Origin: Leptospira levettii
GTDB taxonomy: Bacteria > Spirochaetota > Leptospiria > Leptospirales > Leptospiraceae
Length of the DNA stretch: 64,000 nt
Direction: 5' to 3'
Assembly (NCBI RefSeq): GCF_002812085.1
Contig: NZ_NPDM01000008.1
Coordinates: forward strand, 1 to 64,000
The notes beneath the pieces were generated by a model. The model made no database searches, was not told the origin of the DNA, and was given only the letters and a program-made list of their open reading frames with translations. Both the position numbers and the translations under genes were made by a program. This document shows, piece by piece, positions 1 through 9,899 of this stretch (the stretch's first letter is position 1; each line of letters starts with the position of its first letter).

Positions 1-341
1 ACTCAATCACCGTTTCACCATCATTGGGAATGTACACTCTACGTCAACCATCTATTGTAAAAATTGTCCCGGATTCATTCTTTTTTTTCAGGAATAGAAA
101 ACTAAAAAACGACGTTTCGCAAACATTCCATTTCCCAATTTGATTGTAGTGAACTAAAATTGAAGCTGATTTTTGTGATCTTAATTGACCAATTCTCGGC
201 AGAGGCCTTGCTAACATACGTCATTCGACTATTACAATGATTCTAAATTCTGAACTTAGAAATTTAGAAAATAAACTTGACCATCCCAAAAAATCAAATC
301 AGTTAAAGGGCGCATTCCGATTGGAAACAAATTGTAAACAA
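1..341. other. Left-edge region without a supported gene
   Basis: No gene with a credible start and ribosome-binding site is visible before the first kinase. Two short frames run off the left edge: a plus-strand frame that stops at 58-60 and a minus-strand frame open from about position 45 outward. Either could be the end or start of a gene lying mostly outside the window, and neither is long enough to judge. A T-rich tract near 80-90 could belong to a terminator, but I see no convincing stem. Confidence 0.4.
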
Positions 342-2570
342 ATGAATGTATATGCAAAAATAATCGTATTCTTAAGTTTCCTTATTTTTCTTTTTTGCAA
401 ACAATCTCAAGAAACACTCCCACAAATCCAAAATGCTGTCTTAAATTTACAAACAAACTCGTTTCAGAGCCAAACGACTCTCCCATTACATGGAGAATGG
501 AAATTTACGCCTGGTGTTTTCACGGATGTTGATACAAAAGATACCATTTTAATCTCCATTCCAAACACACCAAATTGGAACCAGTTCCAGAATGAAACTA
601 TTGAAGAAGGTTTGGGAATTGGCACCTACCAAATCACAATCCTACTTCCCAAAGATGAATTACGTTTAGCAATCCATTTACCGATGATACACTCTGATTG
701 TAAAATCTTCCAAGACAAAGAACTAATAGGAGAATTTGGTTCATTCGATGAAGACGGTTTTATGGATCGCATGCCGAGAATTTTTTCACTAAATCCAACA
801 AACCGACCTCAGGTGACACTTACCTTTTATGTTAAAAATCGATTTTACCATTTTGGTGGGATTCGGATTCCACCTATCATAGGAATAGAAGAAGAGGTAT
901 ATAAATCGATCCAAGTTTCCATTTTACAAGAAGCAATCTTATCAGGTGGACTTGTTTTTTTAGGCTTATACCAACTGGGAATTTATTTCACTCGAAAAAA
1001 AGTGAAAGGATCCCTATACTTTTTTCTATTTTGTATCTTAATGTTTTTCCAAATTTTATCCACGGGTTCCCAAAGTCTCTTCTTGGTAACTGGCAAAAAA
1101 ATGGGAGAACTAGTCTACAGAATTGATTTGTTTACAGAATATTCGGGAGTGATTGCAGGATTGTTTTATATCCATTGCCTTACGAAGGAATACATAAACA
1201 AAAAGATCATCTATGGATTTTCACTTCTGATTTTGATTCCACTATTCAATACAATTTTTGGCAGTGTGAGGTCTATCAGTTCTTATCACTTCTATGTCCT
1301 GTGCCTCATCATTCCGATTCTAATTTTACATTTTTATTTGATCTTCCGTTATATCCAAGACAAACGATCAGGTTACATCTATTTAGGGTTATCCATATTG
1401 TTTTTAATCGGTGCTGCGACAAATGATATCATTTTAACTCTTGTCCATCGATCAGAACCAATGTACTTAAATCTTGGTCTTCTTCTATTTGTATTTTTCC
1501 AGTCTCTATTTTTATCAAAACATATATCTGGTGAAATTGTATCTGCAGAAATCAAATTTAAGGACGTATTGTTCCAATTAATACAATCCGAAAAATTATC
1601 GTCAATTGGTATGACCGTAACAAGTGTCGCTCATGAAATCAATTCGCCTTTAAGTGCGGTGATTTTGACAAGTGATTCTATTAGAGAAAATATTTCTGAT
1701 TTTTTCAAACAACTCCCACAGTTGGAATCCATTTCCAAAAAGAGTTTTCCCTTTGTTTACACTCTCATTGAACAAGCATTAAACCAAGAGAACTTACCAA
1801 CAGGAATCGAATTTAGACAAAAAAAATCTCAATTTCTAAATGATTTGGAAAATAATGAAATTGAATTTAGCGAACAATATGCAGATATTTTTGTTACCTT
1901 AGGAGTGAAGGAAGTACCAAAAGAATGGCTTCAGATTTTACATGATTCCAATTCCAAAGCATTACTATTATTAACAGAAAAAATTGTCACGATTCTACAA
2001 GGGACGAATGCCATCCAATCTTCTGCAAATCGAGCCATTAAAATCGCACAAGCTCTCAAAAACTTCACCCATTTTGACCCAAAAGCAGAAATCAAAACCA
2101 TTCAATTATCAGAATCTCTGAATCAAATTCTAACAATTTTACAAGGTTCACTCAAACATGGAATCGAATTAAAAACAAATTTTGTCAATATCCCACCAAT
2201 TGAATGTTATCCGGATGAACTCAATCAAGTTTGGACCAATATGATCCAAAACGCAATCCAATCAATGAATGGGAAGGGAAAACTAAATATCGAAATCAAT
2301 CAGACCATCTTAAAAAATAATCCATTTGCTTATGTCTGCATTGAAGACTCAGGTCCTGGAGTACCCAAAGAAATATTAGATAAAATTTTTGATCCATTTT
2401 TTACAACAAAACCAATTGGTCAAGGAACAGGTCTCGGTTTGTACATTTCAAAACAAATCATTGAAAAACATAAGGGTATCATTGATGTAAAATCGACAAA
2501 AGGAAATACAAAATTCATCGTATATTTGCCATACAGCCAAAAACCAAATCTAGAAGAAAATGTATCTTAA
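342..2570 (+). CDS. Membrane sensor histidine kinase, 7TM-DISM type
   Basis: Orphan sensor kinase of about 742 residues. The ATG at 342 is preferred over one 35 codons upstream because a hydrophobic export segment starts there, with a Cys at about residue 19; Phe before that Cys is a poor lipobox, so an uncleaved anchor is equally possible. A beta-rich extracytoplasmic part (about 50-190) precedes seven or so membrane helices (about 195-395), the arrangement of 7TM-DISM receptors. The H-box AHEINSPLS carries His431. N-box (NMIQNAIQSM), G1 (EDSGPGVP), F-box (DPFFTTKP) and G2 (GTGLGLYIS) are all present, so it should be active. About 120 residues are inserted between the H-box and the second dimerisation helix, more than usual. 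No response regulator is adjacent, and the ligand cannot be predicted. Membrane location is inferred. Confidence 0.85.
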   Translation: MNVYAKIIVFLSFLIFLFCKQSQETLPQIQNAVLNLQTNSFQSQTTLPLHGEWKFTPGVFTDVDTKDTILISIPNTPNWNQFQNETIEEGLGIGTYQITILLPKDELRLAIHLPMIHSDCKIFQDKELIGEFGSFDEDGFMDRMPRIFSLNPTNRPQVTLTFYVKNRFYHFGGIRIPPIIGIEEEVYKSIQVSILQEAILSGGLVFLGLYQLGIYFTRKKVKGSLYFFLFCILMFFQILSTGSQSLFLVTGKKMGELVYRIDLFTEYSGVIAGLFYIHCLTKEYINKKIIYGFSLLILIPLFNTIFGSVRSISSYHFYVLCLIIPILILHFYLIFRYIQDKRSGYIYLGLSILFLIGAATNDIILTLVHRSEPMYLNLGLLLFVFFQSLFLSKHISGEIVSAEIKFKDVLFQLIQSEKLSSIGMTVTSVAHEINSPLSAVILTSDSIRENISDFFKQLPQLESISKKSFPFVYTLIEQALNQENLPTGIEFRQKKSQFLNDLENNEIEFSEQYADIFVTLGVKEVPKEWLQILHDSNSKALLLLTEKIVTILQGTNAIQSSANRAIKIAQALKNFTHFDPKAEIKTIQLSESLNQILTILQGSLKHGIELKTNFVNIPPIECYPDELNQVWTNMIQNAIQSMNGKGKLNIEINQTILKNNPFAYVCIEDSGPGVPKEILDKIFDPFFTTKPIGQGTGLGLYISKQIIEKHKGIIDVKSTKGNTKFIVYLPYSQKPNLEENVS

Positions 2571-2583
2571 TCGTTGATTAAGA
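2565..2583. repeat. Inverted repeat between convergent kinase genes
   Basis: Eight-base perfect arms (TCTTAATC and GATTAAGA) flank a three-base loop and include the stop codon of the upstream kinase. The stem is AT-rich and has no immediate T-run on the plus strand, so it may be a weak bidirectional terminator or only an mRNA end-stabilising hairpin. Confidence 0.4.
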
Positions 2584-2605
2584 CAGATCAGAATTTTATC
2601 AAATT

Positions 2606-4288
2606 TTATTTGGGATCAGGCAATCGAAAACTAACAGTAGTTCCTTTCCCTTTTTCACTTGTGGCCCAAATTTCTCCACCATGTAATTTAACAAATTCAT
2701 GGCATAAAATGAGACCAAGCCCCGTGCCTTTTTCTCCTTCTAACCCTATACTTGTTAATTGTGCATCTAATCGAAATAATTTCTCTAAATCAGAGCTATT
2801 CATTCCTACACCATTATCTTTGCATTCGATTCGGACACCATCTTCATCTTGTGATACAGAAATTTGGATTTTTCCATTGTCATTGGTAAACTTAATCGAA
2901 TTGGAAATCAAATTCCGTAAGACTGCCTGGATCATTTCAGAATCTGCATACACAAACGAAAACTTTTCAGGAATCTCTACGGTGAACTGAATCCCTTTTT
3001 TCTGAATCAATGCAGTCATTTGTTCTGTAATCTTAGAAACAATTGTCCGAAGGTTGATTTCTTTCGGTCGGAAGGGCATGTTTCCTGTCTGAGTCCTTGC
3101 CCAATCGAGAAGTTGTTCTAACAAACTATAAACCCTTGAGGCAGATTTTTTAATTTCGAAAATGGTTTCCTTTTTTTCAGAATCAGTATAGGTATCAAAG
3201 TCCGAGTACATCAATTCTGTGATTTGTTTAAAGGAACCTAAAGGATTCCGTAAGTCGTGAGCAATGATCGAAAAAAATATATCTTTTGTGCGATTCGACT
3301 CACTTAATAGTTTTTCGGATTTGTGTAATGCTTCAATCGCTTGTGTTTTTTCAAAAATCTGAGTTCTGAGTAACTTAGTTCGGTCATATACTTTTTTTTC
3401 CAACTCAAAACGATTATAGAGTAACCTCTGGTATTGTAAGGTAATAAACTCAGCAAGAATTGCATACGGGATTAAAAATGAGATGAGATAAATATAAGAA
3501 TCAAAAATAACTGGCTGTACAAATGGCCCAACTCCCAATCGAGTCATGAGTACACTCGACAAATACAATAAAAATACGCCTAAAGTGACTCCTTTGATTT
3601 GAAATCGATACCCTAAATAAATCAATATCAGAAACGAAAGAAAAAATAAATATGGAAATTGATAAACAATCACTGCTTGGAAAACGATAAATAGGATTGT
3701 CCAGAAAACGAGACGTAAGGATAACTCCTTCCATACCAATTTCCTCCAAGCCATAAACATTGGAACAGTGATAAAAATTCCAATTGTATCACCAAAGGTA
3801 ATTACAACGAGGGTTCGAACGATTTCATTTAAATTTAAGTTATGAAAGTATCCAAAGGAATTTAGAACAAAACCAAGAAGTAAAATCGAAATCAAACTAG
3901 AGAAAAAGGCAACATATAAGATAAAATAAAAATTATCTTTTGTCGAATTGAGGTTTTTTCTGATTTTTTTAGTCCAGAAATAATAGGCGAGAACTGATTG
4001 AAACGCATCAACTGTCGCAGTTAAACAAATACTGAGATACAATTGAAACTGTGTGAGTTGGAATTGACTGCTAATCAATCCATCTTTATTTGCAAGAAAA
4101 CTTGCTAACCAAACAATTGGGAAAAATCGATATCCGAAAAATATACATCCGATTAGACCAATCCCAGAAGGGATCCATAATACAGCCAAATTCATAGGTT
4201 GGAATGCAAAATATTCCATACCCAATTTGGCAGAACCAATGTAGGCTAAAAAGAGGAAGATACCTTTTAAGAATGACTTCCAGGCCAT
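2606..4288 (-). CDS. Membrane sensor histidine kinase with MASE1-like region
   Basis: A 560-residue sensor kinase. The first 290 residues hold about eight hydrophobic helices resembling the MASE1 integral-membrane sensor region. A short coiled linker (about 290-330) follows, then HisKA with H-box IIAHDLRNPLGS, and an HATPase domain with N-box (LRNLISNSIKFTN), G1 (CKDNGVGM) and G2 (GTGLGLILCHEF). All catalytic boxes are intact. It is the last gene of a minus-strand run after the STAS and trpC genes, 80 bp downstream of trpC, and converges on the other kinase, leaving 35 bp between them. There is no adjacent regulator, so it is an orphan kinase with unknown signal. The MASE1 assignment rests on topology only and is less certain than the kinase core. 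Confidence 0.85.
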   Translation of the reverse strand: MAWKSFLKGIFLFLAYIGSAKLGMEYFAFQPMNLAVLWIPSGIGLIGCIFFGYRFFPIVWLASFLANKDGLISSQFQLTQFQLYLSICLTATVDAFQSVLAYYFWTKKIRKNLNSTKDNFYFILYVAFFSSLISILLLGFVLNSFGYFHNLNLNEIVRTLVVITFGDTIGIFITVPMFMAWRKLVWKELSLRLVFWTILFIVFQAVIVYQFPYLFFLSFLILIYLGYRFQIKGVTLGVFLLYLSSVLMTRLGVGPFVQPVIFDSYIYLISFLIPYAILAEFITLQYQRLLYNRFELEKKVYDRTKLLRTQIFEKTQAIEALHKSEKLLSESNRTKDIFFSIIAHDLRNPLGSFKQITELMYSDFDTYTDSEKKETIFEIKKSASRVYSLLEQLLDWARTQTGNMPFRPKEINLRTIVSKITEQMTALIQKKGIQFTVEIPEKFSFVYADSEMIQAVLRNLISNSIKFTNDNGKIQISVSQDEDGVRIECKDNGVGMNSSDLEKLFRLDAQLTSIGLEGEKGTGLGLILCHEFVKLHGGEIWATSEKGKGTTVSFRLPDPK

Positions 4289-4368
4289 AATTTTCTATAT
4301 TAAAAAATCCGAATTTATAAATAAAACAACATTTAATTCAAATAATTGGAGCGAATTTCATTTGTGCT

Positions 4369-5151
4369 CTATTCATTTTTTGCTTTGAGGGCAGTTTTAC
4401 CATTGAGGAGAGTCAAAAAATCAGCGGGAATATTTTTACTCTTCATAAAAAAAGTTCCGACTAACATAGAATCAATCATTCCTTTGTATTTTTGCCAATC
4501 TTCAAATGACTCTATTCCCGACTCAGCCACTCGGATGATAGACGAATCCAATTTAGGTGCAATTTGTTCGATCAAATTTTTGTGAATTTGGAATGTATCT
4601 AGGTCACGAGTATTGATCCCAATGGTACTTGCGCCTATGTCTAGTGCAATATCCACTTCCTTTTGGTTATGGGTTTCCACAAGAACAGCAAGACCAAGAC
4701 GTGTCGCATGTTCGTGTAAAAGTTTTAATTGTTCAGGGGAAAGGATACGAACGATGAGTAAAATCGCAGAGGCACCATAAGCATAGGCTTCATCGATTTG
4801 AATGGGATCTAAAATAAAATCCTTACGAATGACTGGAACAGAAACTTTATGGGCGACGGATTGTAAATCACTTAAGGATCCATAAAAATATGACTTGTCA
4901 GTGAGGACAGAAATGGCACCCGCCCCTGAACTTTCATAGACGGATGCGATGGTGACTGGATCGTAATCATGCCGGATCACTCCTGCACTAGGACTCCCTT
5001 TTTTGCATTCGGCTATCACTGAGATGGATGTTGTTTTGAGATGAGATTTCCAATCTCGAATGGGAATCGTTCTGTCGGGTAAAACCTTACCACGACTTTC
5101 TTTGATTTCAGAGTGTTTCGTTTCTACAATTTTGTGTAAAATAGGATTCAA
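4369..5151 (-). CDS. trpC: Indole-3-glycerol phosphate synthase
   Basis: Catalyses ring closure of carboxyphenylamino-deoxyribulose phosphate to indole-3-glycerol phosphate in tryptophan synthesis, in the cytoplasm. At 260 residues it matches monofunctional TrpC. Seen: the phosphate/catalytic segment AECKKGSPSAG at residues 47-57, SVLTDKSYFYGS, VPVIRKDFI with its catalytic Lys, and GINTRDL and ESGI near the end, all in the TIM-barrel order of the family. It lies 9 bp downstream of the STAS gene on the same strand and upstream of a histidine kinase, so it is isolated from other trp genes in this window. No attenuator or leader peptide was seen. Confidence 0.95.
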   Translation of the reverse strand: MNPILHKIVETKHSEIKESRGKVLPDRTIPIRDWKSHLKTTSISVIAECKKGSPSAGVIRHDYDPVTIASVYESSGAGAISVLTDKSYFYGSLSDLQSVAHKVSVPVIRKDFILDPIQIDEAYAYGASAILLIVRILSPEQLKLLHEHATRLGLAVLVETHNQKEVDIALDIGASTIGINTRDLDTFQIHKNLIEQIAPKLDSSIIRVAESGIESFEDWQKYKGMIDSMLVGTFFMKSKNIPADFLTLLNGKTALKAKNE

Positions 5152-5160
5152 ATGAATTGG

Positions 5161-5493
5161 CTAAAAGGATTTTAACGCTGCTTCCTCTGAATCATAAATA
5201 TCGAATAAAGAAGTGAGTTCGATGACATCAAAGATCCTTTTCACAGCTGGTTTGATATTGGAAATCTTAAGAAATCCTTCTTTGGAATTGAGTTTGCGTA
5301 AAGTAGAAATGCAAGCACGAAACCCAGACGACGACATGTACTCGACATCTTTCATATTGAGAAGAACCTTTCTATGACCTAAAGAGTCAATGAGTTCAGT
5401 GAGTCCCTCTTCCACTTCATTCGCCACAGAAACGTCCAATCGACCTTCCAAATAAACGACTAGTTTTCCGTCTTTCACTTCGTGTTTCAGCAC
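5161..5493 (-). CDS. STAS-domain anti-sigma factor antagonist-like protein
   Basis: A 110-residue single STAS domain. The beta-alpha pattern and the segment DVEYMSSSGFRA (about residues 49-60) match SpoIIAA/RsbV-type antagonists, whose serine in this loop is phosphorylated by a partner anti-sigma kinase; Ser54-Ser56 are candidates. Neither a partner kinase nor a sigma factor is next to it. It is transcribed divergently from murD, with only 60 bp between start codons, and is followed closely by trpC. Function as a phosphorylation switch is inferred from the family; the target is unknown. Confidence 0.85.
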   Translation of the reverse strand: MLKHEVKDGKLVVYLEGRLDVSVANEVEEGLTELIDSLGHRKVLLNMKDVEYMSSSGFRACISTLRKLNSKEGFLKISNIKPAVKRIFDVIELTSLFDIYDSEEAALKSF

Positions 5494-5553
5494 CTATTTA
5501 CCCAACCTGATATGATTTTACAAAATCAATGTATTTTAACGGAGTGTCAATCA

Positions 5554-6963
5554 ATGTTTTCTCAATCCATGCTCAGCCCCAATGACCTTAAAAATCTTGA
5601 TTCCTATCTCATTTTAGGGGGCGGGTCCTCCGGTGATTCGGCAGCTCTCCTACTCAATTCCCTTGGGAAAAAAGTGATTCTCGCGGATCGTTTCCCAGAG
5701 AAAGCAAATCCAAGTCTGTATCTGAAAGTTTTGTCCGATCAAATGCCACAAGAAATCCTCGATGGAATTGATTGTATCATCAAAAGTCCTGGAATTCTAC
5801 CTGATCATCCAATCTTAGAATTTGCACGTGGGAAACAAATTCCCATCTTAAGTGAGATCGCACTCGGCAGAATTTTTTTCAATGGTCCAGTGATTGGGAT
5901 CACTGGCACCGATGGTAAATCGACAACAACGGCTTTAACGTATCATCTGCTAAAGAAAAAATACCCAAATGCAAAAATGGGAGGGAATATTGGAGTTCCG
6001 TTTACTTCGTTTTGCAGGGAAAATCCAGAAATTGTTGTATTAGAATTATCAAGTTACCAATTGGATGATTCACCTAACTTACAACTGACGGCATCAGCGA
6101 TCTTAAATCTTGCCTCCGATCATTTAGAAAGGCATAAAACAATGGAATCCTATGCACTTGCAAAATGGAAAATTCAAAATTTGTTAGACAAGGAACACCA
6201 ATGTTTTGTGAATCCAATTTTTTTTAATTATACACCATTTGTGATTCCTACTCATTCCAATTTACATTTGGTTGGAGAAAAGGAATCTTATTTTGTCACA
6301 CAAAACCCAAATAAAATCCATACACCGAATCATGAGTATGATGTTTCCTTATTCCCTTTAAAAGGAAAACATAACCTCATGAATTTATGTTTTGCCATTG
6401 CTCTCGCTGAGGTTGTAGGTTTAAGTCCGGACCAAATCCAAAGCCAATTGGAAACATTTGATGGATTGCCTCATAGGTTTCAATCCATTCCCACACAAAC
6501 CATCAGTCAAAAATACCAATCCATTCGATTCATCAATGATTCAAAATCAACTAACTTACATTCAATGTTATCTGGAATCTCTGGTTTTCAAAAAGGTGAT
6601 CCCATTTATCTAATATTAGGTGGAATTCCCAAAGTGGAACCAATTTTTCCACTGATAAAAAGATGGAAAGAGTTAGAATGTCCTCTATTTGTCTTTGGAA
6701 AAGCAAAAGAAGTTTGGAGTGAGGATTTAAATCTTACGGGATTGCCAGTTTTTTATTTTGATGATTTAAAATCATTAATAACAGACATAAAAGAAAGAAT
6801 TGATCATGAATGGATAACCAATTCCGAATTTCAAAAAGAGGAAACCCTGACGGTAATTTTTTCACCGGCAGGTGCCAGTTTTGATCTCTACAAAAACTTT
6901 GAAGAGAGAGGGAATCACTTTAAAAATCTAATCCAAGATTTTTTTGGATCTTCCCTAGTTTAA
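5554..6963 (+). CDS. murD: UDP-N-acetylmuramoylalanine--D-glutamate ligase
   Basis: Cytoplasmic ATP-dependent ligase adding D-glutamate to UDP-MurNAc-L-Ala in peptidoglycan synthesis. The start at 5554 is chosen because GGAG lies at 5541-5544 and because an earlier in-frame ATG at 5482 would overlap the divergent STAS gene. Seen: an N-terminal nucleotide-binding glycine loop (ILGGGSSGDSA), the ATP loop GITGTDGKSTTT, a LELSSYQLD segment, and the C-terminal FINDSKSTNLHS substrate region, giving the three-domain Mur ligase order. The protein is about 469 residues, slightly longer than the E. coli enzyme. It converges on fabI, leaving three bases between stop codons. It is not in a mur/fts cluster here. 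Confidence 0.93.
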   Translation: MFSQSMLSPNDLKNLDSYLILGGGSSGDSAALLLNSLGKKVILADRFPEKANPSLYLKVLSDQMPQEILDGIDCIIKSPGILPDHPILEFARGKQIPILSEIALGRIFFNGPVIGITGTDGKSTTTALTYHLLKKKYPNAKMGGNIGVPFTSFCRENPEIVVLELSSYQLDDSPNLQLTASAILNLASDHLERHKTMESYALAKWKIQNLLDKEHQCFVNPIFFNYTPFVIPTHSNLHLVGEKESYFVTQNPNKIHTPNHEYDVSLFPLKGKHNLMNLCFAIALAEVVGLSPDQIQSQLETFDGLPHRFQSIPTQTISQKYQSIRFINDSKSTNLHSMLSGISGFQKGDPIYLILGGIPKVEPIFPLIKRWKELECPLFVFGKAKEVWSEDLNLTGLPVFYFDDLKSLITDIKERIDHEWITNSEFQKEETLTVIFSPAGASFDLYKNFEERGNHFKNLIQDFFGSSLV

Positions 6964-6966
6964 GTT

Positions 6967-7803
6967 TTATCCTCGGATATGGTAACCACCATCCACATGT
7001 CGGATTTCACCTGTGATTCGATTGGAAGGACGGAACAAATAACATACTTCTTCTGCAAGATCTTTTGCTTTTGCATTCCCAAGTGGAGAGGAAGTTTGGC
7101 AGTGGATTTCTGCTTCTTCTAATCCTTCGATCGCAGAACCAGCCTTACTTGCGCGGTAAGGAGAAAATCGAATCGCATTCACTTGGATTTCTTTTTCTTG
7201 ACCTAGTTCCATAGCCATCTCTTTCACAAGTCGCTCGAGTGCAGCTTTGGCAACACCAATGTTTTTATATGGGTGAACCACAACTTTTTCAGCACCTAAG
7301 TAACTGAGAGCAACTATAGATGCTCCCGTAGCTAAAAGATTGCGGTTATAAAGGCTTTGGACAATCGCAAGTAACGAAAAAGAAGAAACGTTCATTGCAT
7401 CCATAAACTCTTCTCTTGATACGGTCATGATTGGCTTAACTTTCCCTTGGCGAATGGTTTTATCCATTGCAATGGAGTGTAATAAAGAATGAATACTTTC
7501 TTTTTTTTCCAATAAAAAGTCAGCAAAGGAATCTATACTCTCTTGGATGGTGACATCGAGAGGAAAGGTGATCACATCTTCACCTAATTCTTTTTTTACG
7601 GTATTTTGAAAATCTGCATAGGTACGATCTAAAAAGTTTATGCTGTTTTCAGATAAATTTTTGTGAAAGGGTGTTTTTCCAAGTCCCGTGCAAATGAGTT
7701 TGGCGCCTTGGTCTTTACATTCTTTTGCAATGATAAGTGCAAGTGAGGACGCATCTGTAATGCCAGTAATGATCACTGTGCGACCTTTTAGAGTTTGGTT
7801 CAT
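6967..7803 (-). CDS. fabI: Enoyl-[acyl-carrier-protein] reductase
   Basis: Short-chain dehydrogenase-fold enzyme catalysing the last reduction step of fatty acid elongation, likely with NADH. 278 residues. It shows GITDASSLAL at the cofactor loop, where FabI has an unusual non-GxGxG form, and SYLGAE followed by Tyr179-x6-Lys186, the spacing specific to FabI rather than the Tyr-x3-Lys of other short-chain dehydrogenases. A strong GGAGGA site precedes the ATG. The HD-GYP gene ends 70 bp upstream on the same strand, so the two may be cotranscribed. A FabI-like reductase with another substrate cannot be excluded. Confidence 0.9.
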   Translation of the reverse strand: MNQTLKGRTVIITGITDASSLALIIAKECKDQGAKLICTGLGKTPFHKNLSENSINFLDRTYADFQNTVKKELGEDVITFPLDVTIQESIDSFADFLLEKKESIHSLLHSIAMDKTIRQGKVKPIMTVSREEFMDAMNVSSFSLLAIVQSLYNRNLLATGASIVALSYLGAEKVVVHPYKNIGVAKAALERLVKEMAMELGQEKEIQVNAIRFSPYRASKAGSAIEGLEEAEIHCQTSSPLGNAKAKDLAEEVCYLFRPSNRITGEIRHVDGGYHIRG

Positions 7804-7874
7804 GTCTCCTCCTAATGCTTAGACACACAAGTTTCGGAGGTGCTTTAAAAGACGAACTTTTTTTCAGGTTTTTT

Positions 7875-9848
7875 TTATCGTTTGTGCTGAATTTTTTCGT
7901 AAGCACGACTTTCGATAAAGAGGTCTAGAAGGTCCCCATCGATGTGTTGGTCTCGTACTTCCATTTTTAAAATATCAAACGCCCGATCAAGTGGCACAGC
8001 TTTTTTATAAGGACGATCCTGGTCGGTAAGTGCATCAAAAATATCGGCAATGGCCATCATTTTCGCCTGGACGGGTATCTCGACCGCAGACAACCCTCTT
8101 GGGTATCCCGAACCGTTTAATTTTTCATGGTGGCCGTGTGCGATACTTGGAACCATTTTGAGTTCTCTTGTCCACGGGATTTTGGATAAAAATTGAAACG
8201 TATGTTCCACATGAGATTCAATTTCCCTTCTTTCTTCAAAATCCAAAGAACCACGACGGATTGATAAAAAATTAAACTCTTTTGGAAGTAACAAACTCAA
8301 TTGGTTACCATCAGTTGTGTGGTAACTCATTTTCGAAATTTCTTCTAAAAAGTTTGAATTCCCCTCTTCCAAAATAGTTGGTTCATTCGAATCGGTAATG
8401 ACACGAACCATCTCTTCCAATTTTTCTTTCTCTAATGTATATTCTAATTCGATTGATTTTTCAAACTGAGGATAACCGTTGTTACCGTGTTTTTTTAAGT
8501 ATTCAATTTTTTTCTGTGCAAGTTTTGCTTCTACATCTTTCAATATAAATTGGAATCTCCAACGAATGAGATCCAACTCATAATCTTCCAATTTTTTGGC
8601 TTTAACTAAAACCTTTTCTCTGACACCAACTTTTCCAAAATCATGTAATAAGGAAGCATAACGAATTTCTTTAATTTGAGATTCGTTAAAGTGAACATCT
8701 TTAAAACGTCCAACCTGTACTCCATTCACAGATTCAGCAAGTCCAACCGTGTATTGAGCCACCCGAAACGAATGACCTGATGTTGTTGGGTCCCTAGATT
8801 CGATGGCTGATACACTAGCAGTAACAAACCCTTCGAATAAGGTTTCAATTTCATGTACAAGGTTATTGTTTTGGATGGCAACAGCCGCTTGTCCTGCTAC
8901 TGCCATCACCAGTTCTTCCGAGTATTTATCATAATCCAAAACTGAACTAGATTTCATTTCATCTAACGTCAATTTGGTCTGAAAATTCTTTTTACGATTG
9001 ATGAGTTGGATGACACCTACCACTTCATCATGGTGGTCTTTCATGGGAACCACCAACATCGACTTTGAGTAATAATTACTCATTCGATCAAAATCACTAT
9101 TGAACTTATATTCTTCTTTGCCTGAAAGTTCGTATACGTTTGGTATATTCAATTGTTTACCAGTAAAGGCAACATAACCTGCGATACTTTTTTTGTTGAT
9201 AGGCAGGATGAATTCATCACTATTCAAATCCAATGCAGAAATTTTAAAACGTAAATTTCTTGGATTTCCCCGTTCATCTTTTTCCACCAAATACAATGAA
9301 CCAGAATCTGAATTGGAAATCTCTCTTGCAGAATTCAAAATATCTCGAAGTAATTTCGTAAAATCTTTTTCATTCGCTAAACTGATTCCAATTTTTGTTA
9401 ATTTTGAGATTTCATTTGTAGATACATTGATACGTTTTTGTAGTTCAAATTTATCAACAATCATTTGTAAGCTGGTAAATGCATTTACCAAATTTTTGAT
9501 GAGAAAAACCAAAGGAGCATCATCTGGAACATTAGTGAAAAACAATTCCTCCTCAATCGACAATGCCATATAACCTGTGTAGTCGATAGGTGCCCGAACA
9601 ATGATGTTGGACATAATTGTAGGATTTTCTTTTAAAAACTGATGGATTTCTTTATGTTTATTTTCCAACTCATAACGAGAGATGTAAAATAAGAGTTTTA
9701 TGATTTTACCTTGTGAATCAAAATCTGTATTGGGTAAATCGGAGAGGGAAAGGACTTTAGTTTTTAGTTTTTTAGAAAAATCGGAAATTTTACCTTCAAA
9801 AAAAGGGTCATCCGTGATGATGTATTTCGAATCCGAAGATGGGTTCAC
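7875..9848 (-). CDS. GAF and HD-GYP cyclic-di-GMP phosphodiesterase-like protein
   Basis: A 657-residue cytoplasmic protein starting at GTG 9848; an in-frame stop lies about 50 bp further upstream. Residues 1-140 have no recognised motif. A GAF domain spans about 150-328. The HD-GYP domain begins near 345 ([11 protein letters not shown]), with His402-Asp403 in LHDFGKVG and the signature [11 protein letters not shown] from residue 573, then [20 protein letters not shown] proteins hydrolyse cyclic di-GMP, and all metal-ligand motifs look intact. The stretch between HD and HHE is about 100 residues longer than usual and includes a charged, probably coiled, segment. It follows a membrane-protein gene and precedes fabI. 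The signal bound by the GAF domain is unknown. Confidence 0.9.
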   Translation of the reverse strand: MNPSSDSKYIITDDPFFEGKISDFSKKLKTKVLSLSDLPNTDFDSQGKIIKLLFYISRYELENKHKEIHQFLKENPTIMSNIIVRAPIDYTGYMALSIEEELFFTNVPDDAPLVFLIKNLVNAFTSLQMIVDKFELQKRINVSTNEISKLTKIGISLANEKDFTKLLRDILNSAREISNSDSGSLYLVEKDERGNPRNLRFKISALDLNSDEFILPINKKSIAGYVAFTGKQLNIPNVYELSGKEEYKFNSDFDRMSNYYSKSMLVVPMKDHHDEVVGVIQLINRKKNFQTKLTLDEMKSSSVLDYDKYSEELVMAVAGQAAVAIQNNNLVHEIETLFEGFVTASVSAIESRDPTTSGHSFRVAQYTVGLAESVNGVQVGRFKDVHFNESQIKEIRYASLLHDFGKVGVREKVLVKAKKLEDYELDLIRWRFQFILKDVEAKLAQKKIEYLKKHGNNGYPQFEKSIELEYTLEKEKLEEMVRVITDSNEPTILEEGNSNFLEEISKMSYHTTDGNQLSLLLPKEFNFLSIRRGSLDFEERREIESHVEHTFQFLSKIPWTRELKMVPSIAHGHHEKLNGSGYPRGLSAVEIPVQAKMMAIADIFDALTDQDRPYKKAVPLDRAFDILKMEVRDQHIDGDLLDLFIESRAYEKIQHKR

Positions 9849-9899
9849 AGAATTACTATCGACAGCAAAAAATTCACTGTCGATTGTTTTTTCAAAAAT

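Noticed and set aside
1..60. Two short frames running off the left edge (plus-strand ending at 60, minus-strand opening near 45)
   Set aside because: Fewer than 20 codons are visible and no family feature can be read, so neither can be called.
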